This document shows positions 15,498 to 22,572 of a DNA stretch of 28,556 nt, piece by piece. Positions within the stretch are counted from its first letter, which is position 1, and the number at the start of each line of letters is the position of its first letter. Where the stretch lies: contig JAFLCF010000010.1 in NCBI GenBank assembly GCA_017303735.1, positions 1 to 28,556 of the forward strand, read 5' to 3'. The notes beneath the pieces were generated by a model that worked only from the letters and a program-made list of their open reading frames with translations, had not been told where the DNA came from and searched no databases. This stretch comes from Anaerolineae bacterium. Its GTDB lineage: Bacteria; Chloroflexota; Anaerolineae; Anaerolineales; Villigracilaceae. Both the position numbers and the translations under genes were made by a program.

Positions 15498-17303
15498 TTA
15501 CATCATATCCGGCGATTGAATATCCAGCAAACGCAGCGCATTCGCAACTGTCTGCTTTGCCGCCGCCACCAAGCGCAGACGGGCGTTCTTCACCTTCTCG
15601 TTGTCATTCTGTAAAACCGGCACAGCATGATAGAACGAGTGGAAAGCATTCGCCAGATCATAGGCGTACATCGCCATCACCAGTGGACGATACTCTTCCG
15701 CCGCCTGCTGCACCTTCTGCGGGAACTGTGACATCTGCTCGATCAACTCAATTTCCTGTTTAGTCAGTTCATAGTCGAAGGTTGCAGGTTGCATGTTGAA
15801 GGATGATTTCTTCAAGATGGAATTCGCGCGTACATGCGCATTTTGAATATATGGACCGGTTCGTCCATCAAACGAAAGCGCTTCTTCGATGTTGAAGACG
15901 ATGTCTTTGTTATTGTCCACCGAAAGCATGGAGTAGACCAGCGCGCCCAAACCGATTTGTGAGGCGATCTTTTCGCGTTCTTCGGCGGGAATATCCACAC
16001 TCTTTTCGGCTTCCACCGAAAGCACGCGCTTGATGGCTTCGTCGTAGACTTCCTTGAAGAGTACCACCCGTCCCTTGCGCGAGGACATGGCGCCTTCGGG
16101 CAAACTCACAAAACCATAGCCGAGGTGATAACACTTTTCCGACTGTGGGAAGCCCCACAATTTGAGAATGGCAAAGGCTTGTTGCAAGTGCAGCGCTTGG
16201 CGCGAGTCCACTACGTAGATCGAGCGATCCACGTGATATTGTTCAAACTTCACTTTGGCTAATGCCAAATCTTTGGTCAAGTACAAAGTCGTACCGTCGC
16301 GTCGCAAAATGACGTTGGTGCGATACTTCTCTTTGGTCAGCCCAAGTTTCTCATCGATCTTCACGATCACCGCGCCGCCGCTGGGGCGTTCATCATCTGC
16401 GATATTTTTGGCGATCAACTCATCGACGATTACCTTTGATGGCTCATCGACTTCAGACTCGTAGAACCACACATCCATCTTCACATCGAGCATGTGCAGC
16501 ACTTCGCGTAGTTCTTCCAAACTCCACTCACGGGTCACGCGCCACAATTCACGCACAGCCTCATCGCCTGCATCCCACTTGCGATACATCTCGCGCCGTT
16601 CGGCTTCGTAAGCTTCGCGTTGCGCGGTCTGTTCGGATGTTTCGTTTTCTTTCTTTTCCAACAACTGATTGGCTTCCACGTACAATTTCAAAAGCCATTG
16701 TCCGCGCTCGTGCACGCCCGCGGGTTCCTGTCCCTTGTACAGTTTGTCGTAGATCCACATCACAGTAATGACGCCAAGTCCCAAGTCGCCAGGGTATGAG
16801 GCGCGGATGGTCTTATAGCCTGCGAACTCTACGAGTCTCGCCAGCACTTCACCCAAAATCGTGTTGCGCGCATGTCCAATATGGAAGGAGTGATGCGTAT
16901 TCGGCTGAGCATACTCAACCATAACCGTTTCGGTCTTCGCCGCGCCCTTGCCAAAGTCCATGCCGCCATTCAGCACTTCATCCACCACGCGTTTGGCATA
17001 TTCGGATGTTTTGAAGTAGACGTTGAGATAGCCTTTCACCGCTTCGATATGACTGATCCCATCCACGCTTCCCAACTGCGCCTTGACCTGCTCGGCAATT
17101 TCCTGAGCCTTTTGCGGCACTGGAACCTTCGCACCCGTCCCTCGCTTGGCTTCGTTGGCAGCGGTCTGGAAGAAGGATGTAGCAAAGCCCCATTCACCCG
17201 AGAAGGGGATGGGCTGCCACTTCAATTCCGCCAGGGCAATGTCATTTGCGGTGCAGTATTCTTTGATCTTGTTTTCGATGAGTTGTTGTTCTTTTTGAAA
17301 CAT
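15498..17303 (-). CDS. argS: Arginyl-tRNA synthetase
   Basis: This class I enzyme charges tRNA-Arg with arginine in the cytoplasm. The 601-residue protein has the HIGH signature (SFHIGHARNT, near 138) and the MSSRKG form of the KMSKS loop typical of ArgRS. A C-terminal DALR anticodon-binding domain begins around NAHVRANSIL and ends the protein. The N-terminal additional domain for the tRNA D-loop is present (about 1-110). The track of codons is open 11 codons further upstream, but the ATG at 17303 (MFQKEQQL) fits best and has a TATAAT ten bases before it, so the mRNA should be almost leaderless. It is a single gene with its own terminator. The upstream region is packed with short palindromes. 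Confidence 0.96.
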   Translation of the reverse strand: MFQKEQQLIENKIKEYCTANDIALAELKWQPIPFSGEWGFATSFFQTAANEAKRGTGAKVPVPQKAQEIAEQVKAQLGSVDGISHIEAVKGYLNVYFKTSEYAKRVVDEVLNGGMDFGKGAAKTETVMVEYAQPNTHHSFHIGHARNTILGEVLARLVEFAGYKTIRASYPGDLGLGVITVMWIYDKLYKGQEPAGVHERGQWLLKLYVEANQLLEKKENETSEQTAQREAYEAERREMYRKWDAGDEAVRELWRVTREWSLEELREVLHMLDVKMDVWFYESEVDEPSKVIVDELIAKNIADDERPSGGAVIVKIDEKLGLTKEKYRTNVILRRDGTTLYLTKDLALAKVKFEQYHVDRSIYVVDSRQALHLQQAFAILKLWGFPQSEKCYHLGYGFVSLPEGAMSSRKGRVVLFKEVYDEAIKRVLSVEAEKSVDIPAEEREKIASQIGLGALVYSMLSVDNNKDIVFNIEEALSFDGRTGPYIQNAHVRANSILKKSSFNMQPATFDYELTKQEIELIEQMSQFPQKVQQAAEEYRPLVMAMYAYDLANAFHSFYHAVPVLQNDNEKVKNARLRLVAAAKQTVANALRLLDIQSPDMM

Positions 17304-17313
17304 GATGCTCTCG

Positions 17314-17319
17314 ATTATA
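17314..17319 (-). promoter_or_regulatory. -10 box of argS
   Basis: A perfect TATAAT on the minus strand ends exactly ten bases before the argS ATG. Only a weak GAGAG lies between. A leader of about three to four bases is predicted. Confidence 0.55.
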
Positions 17320-17330
17320 TCTACTTTCAA

Positions 17331-17478
17331 CGCCAAAGGCGTGAAATGATTATAGTTTGACGGATTAGATCATCCCAACCCCGAAGGGGTGAAATAGAGT
17401 TTGTTGTGCTATGACACCCCTTCGGGGTTCATACGGCTTTTTTGATTTGTTTCTACAATCCTGTCATCCCTTCGGGAT
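17331..17478. repeat. Cluster of four short palindromic repeats
   Basis: Four small hairpins share a plan of 4-5 paired bases around GAA/AAA (or TTC on the other strand): CGCCAAAGGCG (17331-17341), ACCCCGAAGGGGT (17378-17390), ACCCCTTCGGGGT (17416-17428) and ATCCCTTCGGGAT (17466-17478). The first two are followed by TGAAAT or GAAAT; the last two are inverted. The fourth forms the end of the kinase-like gene, including its stop codon. They look like dispersed palindromic elements, not CRISPR. Confidence 0.75.
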
Positions 17479-18027
17479 TAGGTTCTTAAATGCTGTGGGT
17501 GAAGATTTTAGCCGTTCAATGACTTGCTCTGCACATTCTTCTGTAGTCAGTTTGGACGTATCCAATTCGAGGTCGTATTGGGTGTATTTGTGAATGACCT
17601 CGTATTGCAATTTGGCTTGACCCAGCGTGCGGTCTTTGCGATCTTTTTCGCGCTGTTCCAACACTTCGAGCGGACAATGTAAGCCGATGAGGTAAGCGTT
17701 CATCTCTGCGAATAATTCAGCGCACTCATCCACCCAGGCTTTTTCTACGAAGACATGGTCAGCCAGGATGTTGTTTCCGCGCGAAGTGGCAGCGGCGATG
17801 GCGTGGTGCATGCCCGAGAACAGCGACCAGCCCACGGGTCCAGAATGAAGCGCTTTTCCGAGTACTTCATCCCAAAGCGGACGGTCAAGGTAGCGGCTGG
17901 GCAACATCCAAATAAATTTGTCGATGCCCATATCCAGATACGGCTCGGGCAGTTTCTTCTGCAATAGTTTCAGCAGCGAGGTCTTGCCGGATGAAGATGT
18001 GCCGTTTAGAAAGATGACGGTAGGCAT
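17464..18027 (-). CDS. Chloramphenicol phosphotransferase-like P-loop kinase
   Basis: This 187-residue protein matches the CPT-like family of small kinases. Its namesake phosphorylates chloramphenicol, though many members are uncharacterised. The ATG at 18027 gives MPTVIFLNGTSSSGKTS, with the P-loop at residues 9-17. Aspartates at 32 and 36 (LDMGIDKF) lie where the catalytic base is expected. HCPLEVLEQREKDRKDRTLGQA is the lid region and YDLELDTSKLTTEECA the conserved tail. An upstream TTG at 18051 would fall inside the rpsT terminator, so it is rejected. The last codons and the TGA are made by a palindromic repeat, suggesting that the original 3' end was altered. Drug resistance should not be assumed. 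Confidence 0.83.
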   Translation of the reverse strand: MPTVIFLNGTSSSGKTSLLKLLQKKLPEPYLDMGIDKFIWMLPSRYLDRPLWDEVLGKALHSGPVGWSLFSGMHHAIAAATSRGNNILADHVFVEKAWVDECAELFAEMNAYLIGLHCPLEVLEQREKDRKDRTLGQAKLQYEVIHKYTQYDLELDTSKLTTEECAEQVIERLKSSPTAFKNLIPKG

Positions 18028-18045
18028 AAAGTACCCGTTAGGGTA

Positions 18046-18074
18046 AAACAAAAACGGGAGTCTTGCGACTCCCG
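18046..18074 (-). terminator. Intrinsic terminator of rpsT
   Basis: On the minus strand CGGGAGTC and GACTCCCG form an eight-pair stem around a GCAA tetraloop, followed by TTTTTGTTTT. It lies 19 bases after the rpsT stop. Confidence 0.9.
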
Positions 18075-18093
18075 CTCCGATGTGAGTGCTGAA

Positions 18094-18366
18094 TTACGCG
18101 CTCTTTTTGGTCAACGCTGCAAGGGCTTTCATCAAGCGGCTCTTGCGGCGCGCGACTGTGTTCTTGTGCAGTACACCTTTTTCGACCGCTTTATCGAGGG
18201 TGCTGATGGCGAGCATCACAGCCTGTTTGGTCTCGGGGGTGTCGCTGGTGAGAACTTTGCGCGCAGCGTTATCGGCAGTGCGGGCGGCGCCACGGACATT
18301 GCGATTACGCAGGCGGCGCTTCTCGTTCTGACGATTACGTTTGATTTGTGATTGAATGTTAGCCAA
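18094..18366 (-). CDS. rpsT: 30S ribosomal protein S20
   Basis: This primary 16S rRNA-binding protein of the small subunit is 90 residues long and highly basic, with the expected opening (ANIQSQIKRNRQNEKRRLRN), the central SDTPETKQAVMLAISTLDKA and the closing HKNTVARRKSRLMKALAAL. The start codon is TTG (18366-18364), six bases after GGAGG. No ATG exists at the proper position. E. coli rpsT also uses UUG, where it limits expression and helps autoregulation; the same logic here is inference. It has its own promoter (18411-18439) and terminator, so it is monocistronic. Confidence 0.95.
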   Translation of the reverse strand: MANIQSQIKRNRQNEKRRLRNRNVRGAARTADNAARKVLTSDTPETKQAVMLAISTLDKAVEKGVLHKNTVARRKSRLMKALAALTKKSA

Positions 18367-18410
18367 GGTCTTCCTCCAAAAAATTCTTTCCGTACTTTTG
18401 ACAGCGACGT

Positions 18411-18439
18411 ATTTTACATGAGGGGTGGGGTTTTGTCCA
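18411..18439 (-). promoter_or_regulatory. Promoter of rpsT
   Basis: On the minus strand TGGACA (plus 18434-18439) and TAAAAT (18411-18416) are 17 bases apart, and TG lies one base before the -10. This is the best complete housekeeping promoter in the window. The leader would be about 38 bases. Confidence 0.65.
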
Positions 18440-18448
18440 GTAATTTTG

Positions 18449-18484
18449 AAAGAATCCGCTGGTAATTTGCCAGCGGATTCTTTT
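18449..18484. terminator. Terminator of the LysM gene
   Basis: AAAGAATCCGCTGG and CCAGCGGATTCTTT pair perfectly over about 14 bases around a seven-base loop, ending in T-rich sequence on both strands. It lies between the LysM stop and the rpsT promoter. Confidence 0.8.
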
Positions 18485-18489
18485 TGGCA

Positions 18490-19293
18490 TTAGGGGGTAT
18501 TGGTGGGGAGCGGCGCCGCATTAATGGGGGTGGATGTGGCTGTTGGGAGGAAGGTGCCGGGTCCGGGTGTGATGGGGGTGCTGGTTGGCGGGCGTGTGGC
18601 GGTGGGTGTGACCAAATTGACGGGAACCTGTAACACCTGACCGACGAACAAGGCATTGGGATTTTCGATACTATTTTCCTCAATGATGGCATCGATGGTG
18701 CTGTTGAAGAGGTCTGCGATCGCACCCAACGAGTCACCGGACTGCACCGTGTAGGGGATCAAAGTCCCTGAGCGCAGGTCTGATGGGATGGAAGTTGCGG
18801 TGGGCAGCTGCATATCTGGGTTGGGGAGCAAAATGACCTGTCCAGGGATCACGATTTGGGTAACAGGATCAATACCTACCCCAGTTTCAGAATTGAAGGG
18901 GTTAAGCAGGAGTATGAGCGGTATCGCATCATCGCCGAGCACAAACTTTTCTGCGATAACGGCAAGAGAGTCGCCGTCTTGAATGGTGTAGGTGAATGGT
19001 GCCGAGAAGGTTGGTGTGAAGGTGATGGTGGGTGAAGGCGTTTCTGTAGACGTAACAGTGGGTGTGTTGGTGCTGGTGGGGGTAAATGTGGATGTGGGTG
19101 TGGGAGTTTCCGTCGCCAGCATCAGGTTGATGGGTTTACCGGGCAGGGTCATCCAATAGATCAGGAGCGCAATACCTCCGACAAGAAGGACACCGGCTGC
19201 GATCACAATGGCATTCTGCCTGCCGCGATTGCGTTTGCGGTAGGAGCCAATACTGCCGAAATTGCCTGAAGGGGAGGATGGAGGGGTAGTCAT
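18490..19293 (-). CDS. Membrane-anchored protein with two LysM domains
   Basis: This 267-residue protein has a short cytoplasmic start, one membrane helix (NAIVIAAGVLLVGGIALLIYW, about 27-49), a threonine/proline-rich stalk, and two LysM domains outside the cell. The LysM domains start at YTIQDGDSLAVIAEKF (about 98) and YTVQSGDSLGAIADLF (about 184). LysM domains bind glycan chains of the wall or surface polymers. The two are joined by, and followed by, PT-rich linkers that look like those of extracellular Chloroflexi proteins. The ATG at 19293 is chosen because the 58 upstream codons show no conserved character; AAGGA precedes it at 12 bases, a long spacing. No enzymatic domain is seen, so the role is probably binding or anchoring. 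Confidence 0.88.
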   Translation of the reverse strand: MTTPPSSPSGNFGSIGSYRKRNRGRQNAIVIAAGVLLVGGIALLIYWMTLPGKPINLMLATETPTPTSTFTPTSTNTPTVTSTETPSPTITFTPTFSAPFTYTIQDGDSLAVIAEKFVLGDDAIPLILLLNPFNSETGVGIDPVTQIVIPGQVILLPNPDMQLPTATSIPSDLRSGTLIPYTVQSGDSLGAIADLFNSTIDAIIEENSIENPNALFVGQVLQVPVNLVTPTATRPPTSTPITPGPGTFLPTATSTPINAAPLPTNTP

Positions 19294-19417
19294 GAGTAGG
19301 TTATTCCTTTTTGCATTGTTGCCTAAATGTATTTTCCAGCCAATTACAATGCAAAATGATTCTACCTGAAAAAAGGGAAATGCGTGGGGGAGGGAGGCGA
19401 GTAAAGGAGAGGTATAA

Positions 19418-19487
19418 ATGCGTAAACAGGTAGGCAAGTAAAAATACTTGTTTACCTGTTTACGCATCTGCTTGTCTACTTATCTAC
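19418..19487. repeat. Octamer tandem repeat forming a 23-bp hairpin
   Basis: Read on the minus strand from 19487, five consecutive eight-base units occur: GTAGATAA, GTAGACAA, GCAGATGC, GTAAACAG, GTAAACAA. The plus strand from 19422 has GTAAACAG then GTAGGCAA. The opposed units make a 23-base inverted repeat (19418-19440 with 19445-19467) with two non-Watson-Crick positions and an AAAA loop. It lies just after the uvrA stop and may also terminate uvrA. Confidence 0.75.
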
Positions 19488-19492
19488 TTTTA

Positions 19493-22369
19493 TTACCTAT
19501 TTAGATGCTCTTTCAAATACTTGCCTGTGTACGATCCCTTGACCTTCATGACCTGTTCCGGTGTACCTTCGGCGATCAACTCTCCGCCACGGTTACCGCC
19601 TTCAGGTCCGAGGTCGATCAACCAGTCGGCAACTTTGATGATATCGAGATTGTGTTCGATGATAAGCACCGAGTTGCCAGTATCAACCAACCGTTGCATC
19701 ACTTCGATCAACTTGTGGACGTCGGCTGCGTGTAGCCCAACGGAAGGTTCATCGAGAACATACAAAGTCCGTCCTGTGGCGCGGCGGGAGAGTTCCTTCG
19801 AGAGTTTCACACGTTGTGCTTCACCACCAGAGAGAGTTGTGGCAGGTTGACCGACTCGCACATAGCCCAGACCCACTTCTTGCAACAACTTCAACTTATT
19901 CTGCATCTGAGGGTAATTCTGGAATTCTTCCAGTGCATGATCCACGGTCATATCGAGCACATCGGCTATCGAGTATTTATCGCGGAACATTACCTGCAAG
20001 GTCTCGCGGTTGAAGCGTTTGCCATGACAGACATCGCAAGGCACGTACACGTCCGGCAGGAATTGCATTTCGATGCGCAATTCACCTTGTCCCTGACAGG
20101 CTTCACAGCGCCCGCCATGCACGTTGAACGAGAAACGTCCCGGCTTGTAGCCGCGCACTTTCGACTCAGGCAACTCGGCATACAACTTACGAATTTCATC
20201 GAACAAGCCCGTATATGTCCCTGGGTTTGAGCGAGGCGTGCGCCCGATAGGGGATTGGTCGATGTTGATGATCTTATCGAGATGCTCAATGCCTTCAATT
20301 GCTTTGTGTTCGCCCGATTGAGTTCGCGCACCCATGAGTTTTGCCGCAAGCTCGTTATACAGAATGTCGCTCATCAGTGTGGATTTGCCCGAGCCGGAGA
20401 CGCCCGTGATACACACCAACTTCCCAAGCGGGATGGAGACATCGATGTTCTTGAGATTGTTTGCAGTCGCTTTCAAGATCTTGAGCGACTTGCCATTGCC
20501 TTCGCGCCTCTTCTTCGGGACCTCAACCTGTTTTCGCCCCGAGAGATATTGTCCAGTCAGTGACTTTGAGTGCGCCAAAATCTGCTTGGGCGTGCCTTCT
20601 GCAATAACTTGTCCGCCATGTTCACCGGCGGCGGGACCAAGGTCAATGACCCAATCCGATTCGAGGATGGTTTCATCGTCATGTTCCACCACCAAGACTG
20701 TGTTGCCTAAATCACGCAAGCCTTTCAATGTTTCCAACAGACGCGAGTTATCACGCGGATGCAACCCGATAGACGGCTCATCTAAAACGTAGAGCACGCC
20801 CACGAGACGAGAACCAACCTGCGTCGCAAGTCGGATGCGTTGGGCTTCTCCGCCAGAGAGAGTGACGGCAGAGCGGTTGAGGGTCAAATAATCCAAGCCG
20901 ACATTGACGAGGAAGTTCAAACGCTCATGAATTTCACGAATGACTCGCTCGGCGATGGTCTTTTGTTTGTTGGTGAGCGGTGAACCTTTGCCCGAAATCT
21001 TCTTCACCCAATCAAGGGTTTGCAGCACGGGCCACGAGTTCGCTTCAACGATGTTGACATCATCCACGGTTACGGCGAGGGCGGCGGGGTTGAGACGCTT
21101 GCCTCCGCAAGACGGGCATGGACGGTCGGACATATACTCCGAGATTTTCTCGCGGATGTATTCTGAGTTTGTTTCTTTGTAACGGCGTTCGAGGTTGGTG
21201 ATGACACCTTCAAAGGCGCGGCTGAACTTGACTTCGAATCCGCTGGAGTTGGTGTACTTCATCGGCAGTTGCTTATCGCCGGTGCCATATAAAATTACAT
21301 TTTGCTGTTCTTTAGTTAGTTCTTTAAATGGAGCATCAAGATCGATCTTGTAATGCTTGGCGGCGGTGACGAGGGTGCTCCAGTAGTAACCACCTTCCTC
21401 ACGCGGACCCCACTCCATGCTGGCGATCGCTCCATCGTTCAGTGACACGCTGTCATCGGGGATGATGCGGGCGGGGTCAATTTCCAGTTTCGAGCCGAGC
21501 CCCTGGCAATCGGGGCAGGCGCCTTGGGGCGTGTTAAAAGAAAAGGTACGTGGTTCAATCTCGGGCACGGTCGAGCCGTGTTCTGGGCAGGCGAGATGCT
21601 CAGAGTAGGCAACATCCTCTTTTTTGTCGACAAGGTTGACGGTAATGTATCCCTCGCCGAATTTGAGAGCCGTTTCAATCGAGTCGGTTAGGCGGGTGAG
21701 GGCGGCTTTCTTATCTTCCTTCGAGCCTTCCTGAGAAATGACGAGACGATCTACCACGGCTTCGATGGTGTGCTGTTTGTAGCGGTCGAGTTCGATCTCA
21801 TCATCTAATGAATGAACGGTTCCGTCCACACGGGCGCGGGTGAAACCGGCTTTGCGAATTTCTTCGAAGACGGCTTGATAGGTGCCTTTGCGTCCGCGCA
21901 CGAGCGGGGCAAGGATGAGAATGCGCGTGCCTTCGGGCAGGTTGGCGATCTTGTCCACGATCTCTTGCGCCGACTGCTTGGACACTTCACGTCCGCAGAC
22001 CGGGCAGTGCGGAATACCGGCACGCGCAAACAAGAGACGCATGTAATCGTAAATTTCTGTCACCGTGCCGACCGTGGAACGCGGGTTGTGGCTGGTGGAT
22101 TTCTGGTCTATCGAAACAGCGGGGGAGAGCCCATCGATGTAATCCACATCGGGTTTGTCCATTTGACCGATGAACTGGCGCGCATATGCCGAAAGTGACT
22201 CGACATAGCGCCTCTGACCTTCGGCGAAGATGGTATCGAACGCCAGCGACGATTTACCCGACCCCGAAAGCCCGGTGATGACGACGAATTTATCGCGTGG
22301 AATTTCCACGGTGATGTTCTTCAAATTGTGGACGCGCGCGCCCACGACGCGGATCTTATTGGATGACAT
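19493..22369 (-). CDS. uvrA: Excinuclease ABC subunit A
   Basis: This damage-sensing ATPase of nucleotide excision repair loads UvrB on lesions. The 958-residue protein is full length. The first ATPase has P-loop [12 protein letters not shown] (about 33) and signature [12 protein letters not shown]. The second has [10 protein letters not shown] (about 650) and [12 protein letters not shown]. Zinc modules are visible: the CPVC segment, a CPEH...CPDC module where one cysteine of the usual CxxC is histidine, a CPSCGG pair, and CEAC...CDVC in the second half. The ATG follows AGGAG. A TATAAT lies 22 bases upstream. uvrB and uvrC are not in the window. The gene is divergent from the LuxR-type regulator. 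Confidence 0.97.
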   Translation of the reverse strand: MSSNKIRVVGARVHNLKNITVEIPRDKFVVITGLSGSGKSSLAFDTIFAEGQRRYVESLSAYARQFIGQMDKPDVDYIDGLSPAVSIDQKSTSHNPRSTVGTVTEIYDYMRLLFARAGIPHCPVCGREVSKQSAQEIVDKIANLPEGTRILILAPLVRGRKGTYQAVFEEIRKAGFTRARVDGTVHSLDDEIELDRYKQHTIEAVVDRLVISQEGSKEDKKAALTRLTDSIETALKFGEGYITVNLVDKKEDVAYSEHLACPEHGSTVPEIEPRTFSFNTPQGACPDCQGLGSKLEIDPARIIPDDSVSLNDGAIASMEWGPREEGGYYWSTLVTAAKHYKIDLDAPFKELTKEQQNVILYGTGDKQLPMKYTNSSGFEVKFSRAFEGVITNLERRYKETNSEYIREKISEYMSDRPCPSCGGKRLNPAALAVTVDDVNIVEANSWPVLQTLDWVKKISGKGSPLTNKQKTIAERVIREIHERLNFLVNVGLDYLTLNRSAVTLSGGEAQRIRLATQVGSRLVGVLYVLDEPSIGLHPRDNSRLLETLKGLRDLGNTVLVVEHDDETILESDWVIDLGPAAGEHGGQVIAEGTPKQILAHSKSLTGQYLSGRKQVEVPKKRREGNGKSLKILKATANNLKNIDVSIPLGKLVCITGVSGSGKSTLMSDILYNELAAKLMGARTQSGEHKAIEGIEHLDKIINIDQSPIGRTPRSNPGTYTGLFDEIRKLYAELPESKVRGYKPGRFSFNVHGGRCEACQGQGELRIEMQFLPDVYVPCDVCHGKRFNRETLQVMFRDKYSIADVLDMTVDHALEEFQNYPQMQNKLKLLQEVGLGYVRVGQPATTLSGGEAQRVKLSKELSRRATGRTLYVLDEPSVGLHAADVHKLIEVMQRLVDTGNSVLIIEHNLDIIKVADWLIDLGPEGGNRGGELIAEGTPEQVMKVKGSYTGKYLKEHLNR

Positions 22370-22391
22370 ATCACTCCTGTTTGGAGAAAGG

Positions 22392-22400
22392 ATTATAGCA
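22392..22400 (-). promoter_or_regulatory. Extended -10 promoter of uvrA
   Basis: The minus strand reads TGCTATAAT, an extended -10. The leader is about 15 bases and holds an AGGAG ribosome site. A degenerate GAAC-N4-GTGC half-palindrome overlaps it, too weak to call a LexA site. Confidence 0.55.
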
Positions 22401-22556
22401 CAGGTGTTCTGATTATCGTAGTAAAAACCAAGAAAAGATTATACACAATCGAAGCAACTGTTACCTTGTTTCAATACATTGTTAACCTTTAAGACAGATC
22501 AAAACATCGTACTTTTTGGGGATGACAAATCATCAGAAAAAAAGAAACCGACCCGT

Positions 22557-22562
22557 TATAAT
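22557..22562 (+). promoter_or_regulatory. -10 box of the LuxR-type regulator gene
   Basis: A perfect TATAAT lies ten bases before the ATG at 22573, the same spacing as for argS and yjbQ. There is no ribosome site between them and no clear -35. Confidence 0.5.
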
Positions 22563-22572
22563 TTTTCTATTC

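Noticed and set aside
17331..17478. CRISPR-like short repeats
   Set aside because: Repeats are only about 11-13 bases, irregularly spaced, in both orientations, and no cas gene is nearby.
17464..18027. Chloramphenicol resistance gene
   Set aside because: The family resemblance is to CPT-like kinases in general, and nothing in the sequence shows drug specificity.
22398..22412. GAAC-N4-GTGC upstream of uvrA resembling a Gram-positive LexA box
   Set aside because: Only one half matches the GAAC-N4-GTTC core, and flanking bases do not fit. Evidence is too weak without other SOS genes to compare.
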